The notes under the pieces are model-generated. The model saw only the letters and a program-made list of their open reading frames with translations. It had not been told where the DNA came from and did not search any database. The position numbers and the translations under genes are program-made. This document shows positions 62,147 to 64,000 of a stretch of DNA of 64,000 nucleotides, piece after piece. The first letter of the stretch is position 1. Each line of letters opens with the position of its first letter. The stretch comes from Rhizobium sp. 16-449-1b (GTDB lineage: Bacteria; Pseudomonadota; Alphaproteobacteria; Rhizobiales; Rhizobiaceae), in NCBI RefSeq assembly GCF_017741935.1, contig NZ_JAGHMH010000006.1, forward strand, positions 186,001 through 250,000, given 5' to 3'.

Positions 62147-63352
62147 TTATCTCTCCACCAGGGCCATCTTGGCGTTGAACCAGTTCATGAACAGCGAGGT
62201 GAGGATGCTCAATCCGAGGTAGATGATACCCCAGATGCAGACGATCTCGATCGCCTGGCCGCTCTGGTTCATGATGGTGCCGCCGACCGCGACGAGGTCC
62301 GAGAAGCCGATGGCGATCGCCAGAGACGAGTTCTTGGTGAGGTTGAGATACTGGCTCGTCAGCGGCGGGATGATGATGCGCATGGCCTGCGGCACGACGA
62401 CGAGGCGCGTGACGCTGGAGGGATGCAGACCAAGCGCGCCGGCCGCTTCCGACTGGCCTTTCGGCACACCCCGGATACCGCCGCGAACGATCTCGGCGAT
62501 GAAGGATGCGGTGTAGAAGGACAGCGCCAGGAACAGCGACATGAACTCGGGCCCGACAACCGAGCCGCCGGTGAGGTTGAACTTGCCGGCGACGGGAATG
62601 TCGAAGGACATCGGCAGTCCCGATGCGAGGAAGGCCACGACGGGCAGACCGACGATGAGCCCGATCGACACCCAGATGGTGTGGAATGGCTTGCCGGTGG
62701 CCGCCTGCCGCTTGTGCGCCCAGCGCGCCATGAAGATGACGGCGATGATCGCGATCACGAAGGCCGCCAGCACCGCGAGCATGCCGCTCTCGAAGATCGG
62801 GCGAGGAAAGGCCAGGCCGCGATTGTTGAGGAACATGCTGAACGGCAGATGCAGTGATTCACGCGGCTGCGGCAGAACGGCGAGAACGCCGGAATACCAG
62901 AAGAAGATGACGAGCAGCGGCGGGATGTTGCGGAACACCTCGACATAGATCTGGCACAGCTTGGCGATCAGCCAGTTGTGCGACAGGCGCCCGATGCCGA
63001 CGATGAAGCCGATGATGGTCGCCGTGATGATGCCGGTGATGGCCACCAGCATGGTGTTGAGGATGCCGACGACAAGCGCGCGTCCGTAGGTCGAATCGCT
63101 GGTGTAGGAGATCAGCGACTGGCCGATTTCGAAGCCGGCGCGGCCGCGCAGGAAGCCGAAGCCCGAGGCCGTGTTGCTGCGTGCGAGGTTGGCCGCGGTG
63201 TTGTGCGCGATCCACCAGACGAGGCCGACGAGTGCGACGACGGTGAGAACCTGGAAGAAGATGCCCCGATATTTCGGGTCGTTGAGTACGGACCGGTAGT
63301 TCCAGCCGTTTTCGGATATGGGTGTGGTGTGAGCCGCCTCTTGCTGCGCCAT
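62147..63352 (-). CDS. aapQ: General L-amino acid ABC transporter, permease AapQ
   Basis: This 401-residue permease has the EAA loop [23 protein letters not shown] and [18 protein letters not shown], both typical of polar amino-acid permeases of the HisMQ family. Extra helices (about 180-270) distinguish Aap-type permeases from the shorter GltK type. It is 97 nt downstream of aapJ, across a strong hairpin. Confidence 0.95.
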   Translation of the reverse strand: MAQQEAAHTTPISENGWNYRSVLNDPKYRGIFFQVLTVVALVGLVWWIAHNTAANLARSNTASGFGFLRGRAGFEIGQSLISYTSDSTYGRALVVGILNTMLVAITGIITATIIGFIVGIGRLSHNWLIAKLCQIYVEVFRNIPPLLVIFFWYSGVLAVLPQPRESLHLPFSMFLNNRGLAFPRPIFESGMLAVLAAFVIAIIAVIFMARWAHKRQAATGKPFHTIWVSIGLIVGLPVVAFLASGLPMSFDIPVAGKFNLTGGSVVGPEFMSLFLALSFYTASFIAEIVRGGIRGVPKGQSEAAGALGLHPSSVTRLVVVPQAMRIIIPPLTSQYLNLTKNSSLAIAIGFSDLVAVGGTIMNQSGQAIEIVCIWGIIYLGLSILTSLFMNWFNAKMALVER

Positions 63353-63403
63353 GCCGAGCCTTTCCCCTGTGTGCCCCTTTTAGGGCTTTTCTTTTTTGGA
63401 AGA

Positions 63404-63430
63404 CGGAAAGGCGGCTTGGCCGCCTTTCCG
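63404..63430 (-). repeat. Perfect hairpin between aapJ and aapQ
   Basis: CGGAAAGGCGG and CCGCCTTTCCG make an 11-bp perfect stem with a 5-nt loop. No clear T run follows on the minus strand. Such intergenic stems often protect the binding-protein mRNA so that aapJ is made in excess over the permeases. Confidence 0.7.
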
Positions 63431-63449
63431 GGCTTTCATATGGGGCCGA

Positions 63450-64000
63450 TTAGCGGACCGGAGGTGCGTACTGGATGCCGCCCTTGTTCCACAGCGCGTT
63501 CAGGCCGCGAGCGATCTTCAGCGGGCTGCCCTGGCCGATGTTGCGCTCGAAGATTTCGCCGTAGTTGCCGACGCCCTTGATGACGTTTGCAGCCCAGTCG
63601 TTGGTGAGACCGAGATCGGTGCCGATCTTGGTGTCAGCCTCGGAGCCGAGGAAGCGCTTGATGTCAGGGTTCGGCGAGTTCTTCATCTCGTCGACATTGG
63701 CCTGGGTGATGCCGAACTCTTCAGCATTGATCAGCGCGTAAGCCGTCCAGGAAACGATGTCGAACCACTGGTCGTCGCCCTGGCGAACGGCCGGGCCGAG
63801 CGGCTCCTTGGAGATGATCTCAGGCAGGATCATGTGCTCGTCGGGGTTCTTCAGCGTCAGACGCAGCGAGTAGAGGCCGGACTGGTCGGTGGTGTAGACG
63901 TCGCAACGGCCCGAATCATAGGCTGCGTTGACTTCCTCAAGCTTTTCGAAAACCACCGGATTGTACTGCAGGTTGTTGGCCTTGAAGTAGTCGGCGAGGT
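63450..64000 (-). CDS. aapJ: General L-amino acid ABC transporter substrate-binding protein, 3' part (start outside window)
   Basis: About 183 C-terminal residues of the periplasmic binding protein are visible. They include RCDVYTTDQSGLYSLR (ligand-pocket Asp/Thr), LGPAVRQGDDQWFDIV and the ending WNKGGIQYAPPVR, which is characteristic of AapJ. It binds amino acids for the AapQM permease. The frame continues past the window edge. It is the first gene of aapJQMP. Confidence 0.93.
   Translation of the reverse strand, partial: LADYFKANNLQYNPVVFEKLEEVNAAYDSGRCDVYTTDQSGLYSLRLTLKNPDEHMILPEIISKEPLGPAVRQGDDQWFDIVSWTAYALINAEEFGITQANVDEMKNSPNPDIKRFLGSEADTKIGTDLGLTNDWAANVIKGVGNYGEIFERNIGQGSPLKIARGLNALWNKGGIQYAPPVR

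Overview
The window looks like a chromosomal segment of a Rhizobiaceae alphaproteobacterium (Rhizobium / Agrobacterium / Sinorhizobium type). Pointers are the GC-rich coding sequence, the Aap general amino-acid transporter (aapJQMP order), exoR, popZ next to valS, a DUF47-pit phosphate operon with a Pho box, a fused secDF, a BA14K-family protein and GGAAC/CGTT (EcfG-type) promoters. I see no insertion sequence, prophage, CRISPR array, rRNA or integrase. Three tRNA genes are present: Leu(UAA), Asn(GUU) and Cys(GCA).

Layout. 1-15 kb: metabolic and regulatory genes (acyltransferase tail, ilvA, hlyU-like, a membrane diguanylate cyclase, azoR with a divergent LysR regulator, periplasmic cpdB, a PilZ protein, an EamA exporter, a divergent Lrp-type regulator and ald, then a sulfur cluster of sseA, an alanyl-tRNA editing protein and cysK). 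15.2-22.1 kb: a photo-oxidative-stress locus with a ChrR-like cupin protein, an SDR, cfa, DUF1365, an FAD oxidoreductase and a photolyase. RpoE/ChrR-type promoters (TGATCC, 18 nt, TA...) precede both the ChrR-like gene and the photolyase operon, and a GGAAC-N17-CGTT promoter precedes the SDR. 22-29 kb: accessory and small genes (RBBP9-type hydrolase, lipoproteins, an MFS exporter, pit with its DUF47 partner, BA14K, two tiny membrane proteins). 29-38 kb: a Pcm-like methyltransferase, popZ, valS, a FadL-type porin, exoR, xthA and erpA. 38.7-58.7 kb: an ordered housekeeping block of dgt, argS, a large SPOR protein, nagZ, scpAB, tatABC, serS, surE, pcm, an NlpD-like protein, a DUF815 ATPase, yajC, secDF and two genes resembling mitochondrial complex I assembly factors. 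60-64 kb: aapP, aapM, aapQ and the 3' part of aapJ.

The genes cooperate mainly in envelope biology: Sec and Tat export (yajC-secDF, tatABC), septal and peptidoglycan remodelling (SPOR protein, nagZ, NlpD-like), cell-pole organisation and chromosome segregation (popZ, scpAB), and control of exopolysaccharide (exoR). The most unusual part is the 15.2-22.1 kb locus. Its ChrR-like protein keeps the C-terminal cupin ligands but has lost the two cysteines of the zinc-binding anti-sigma module, and no sigma-factor gene lies beside it. Other points of interest are a leader hairpin that would bury the cpdB ribosome binding site, a 33-residue membrane protein with a near-perfect Shine-Dalgarno sequence, and an apparently missing tolC between the Pcm-like gene and popZ.
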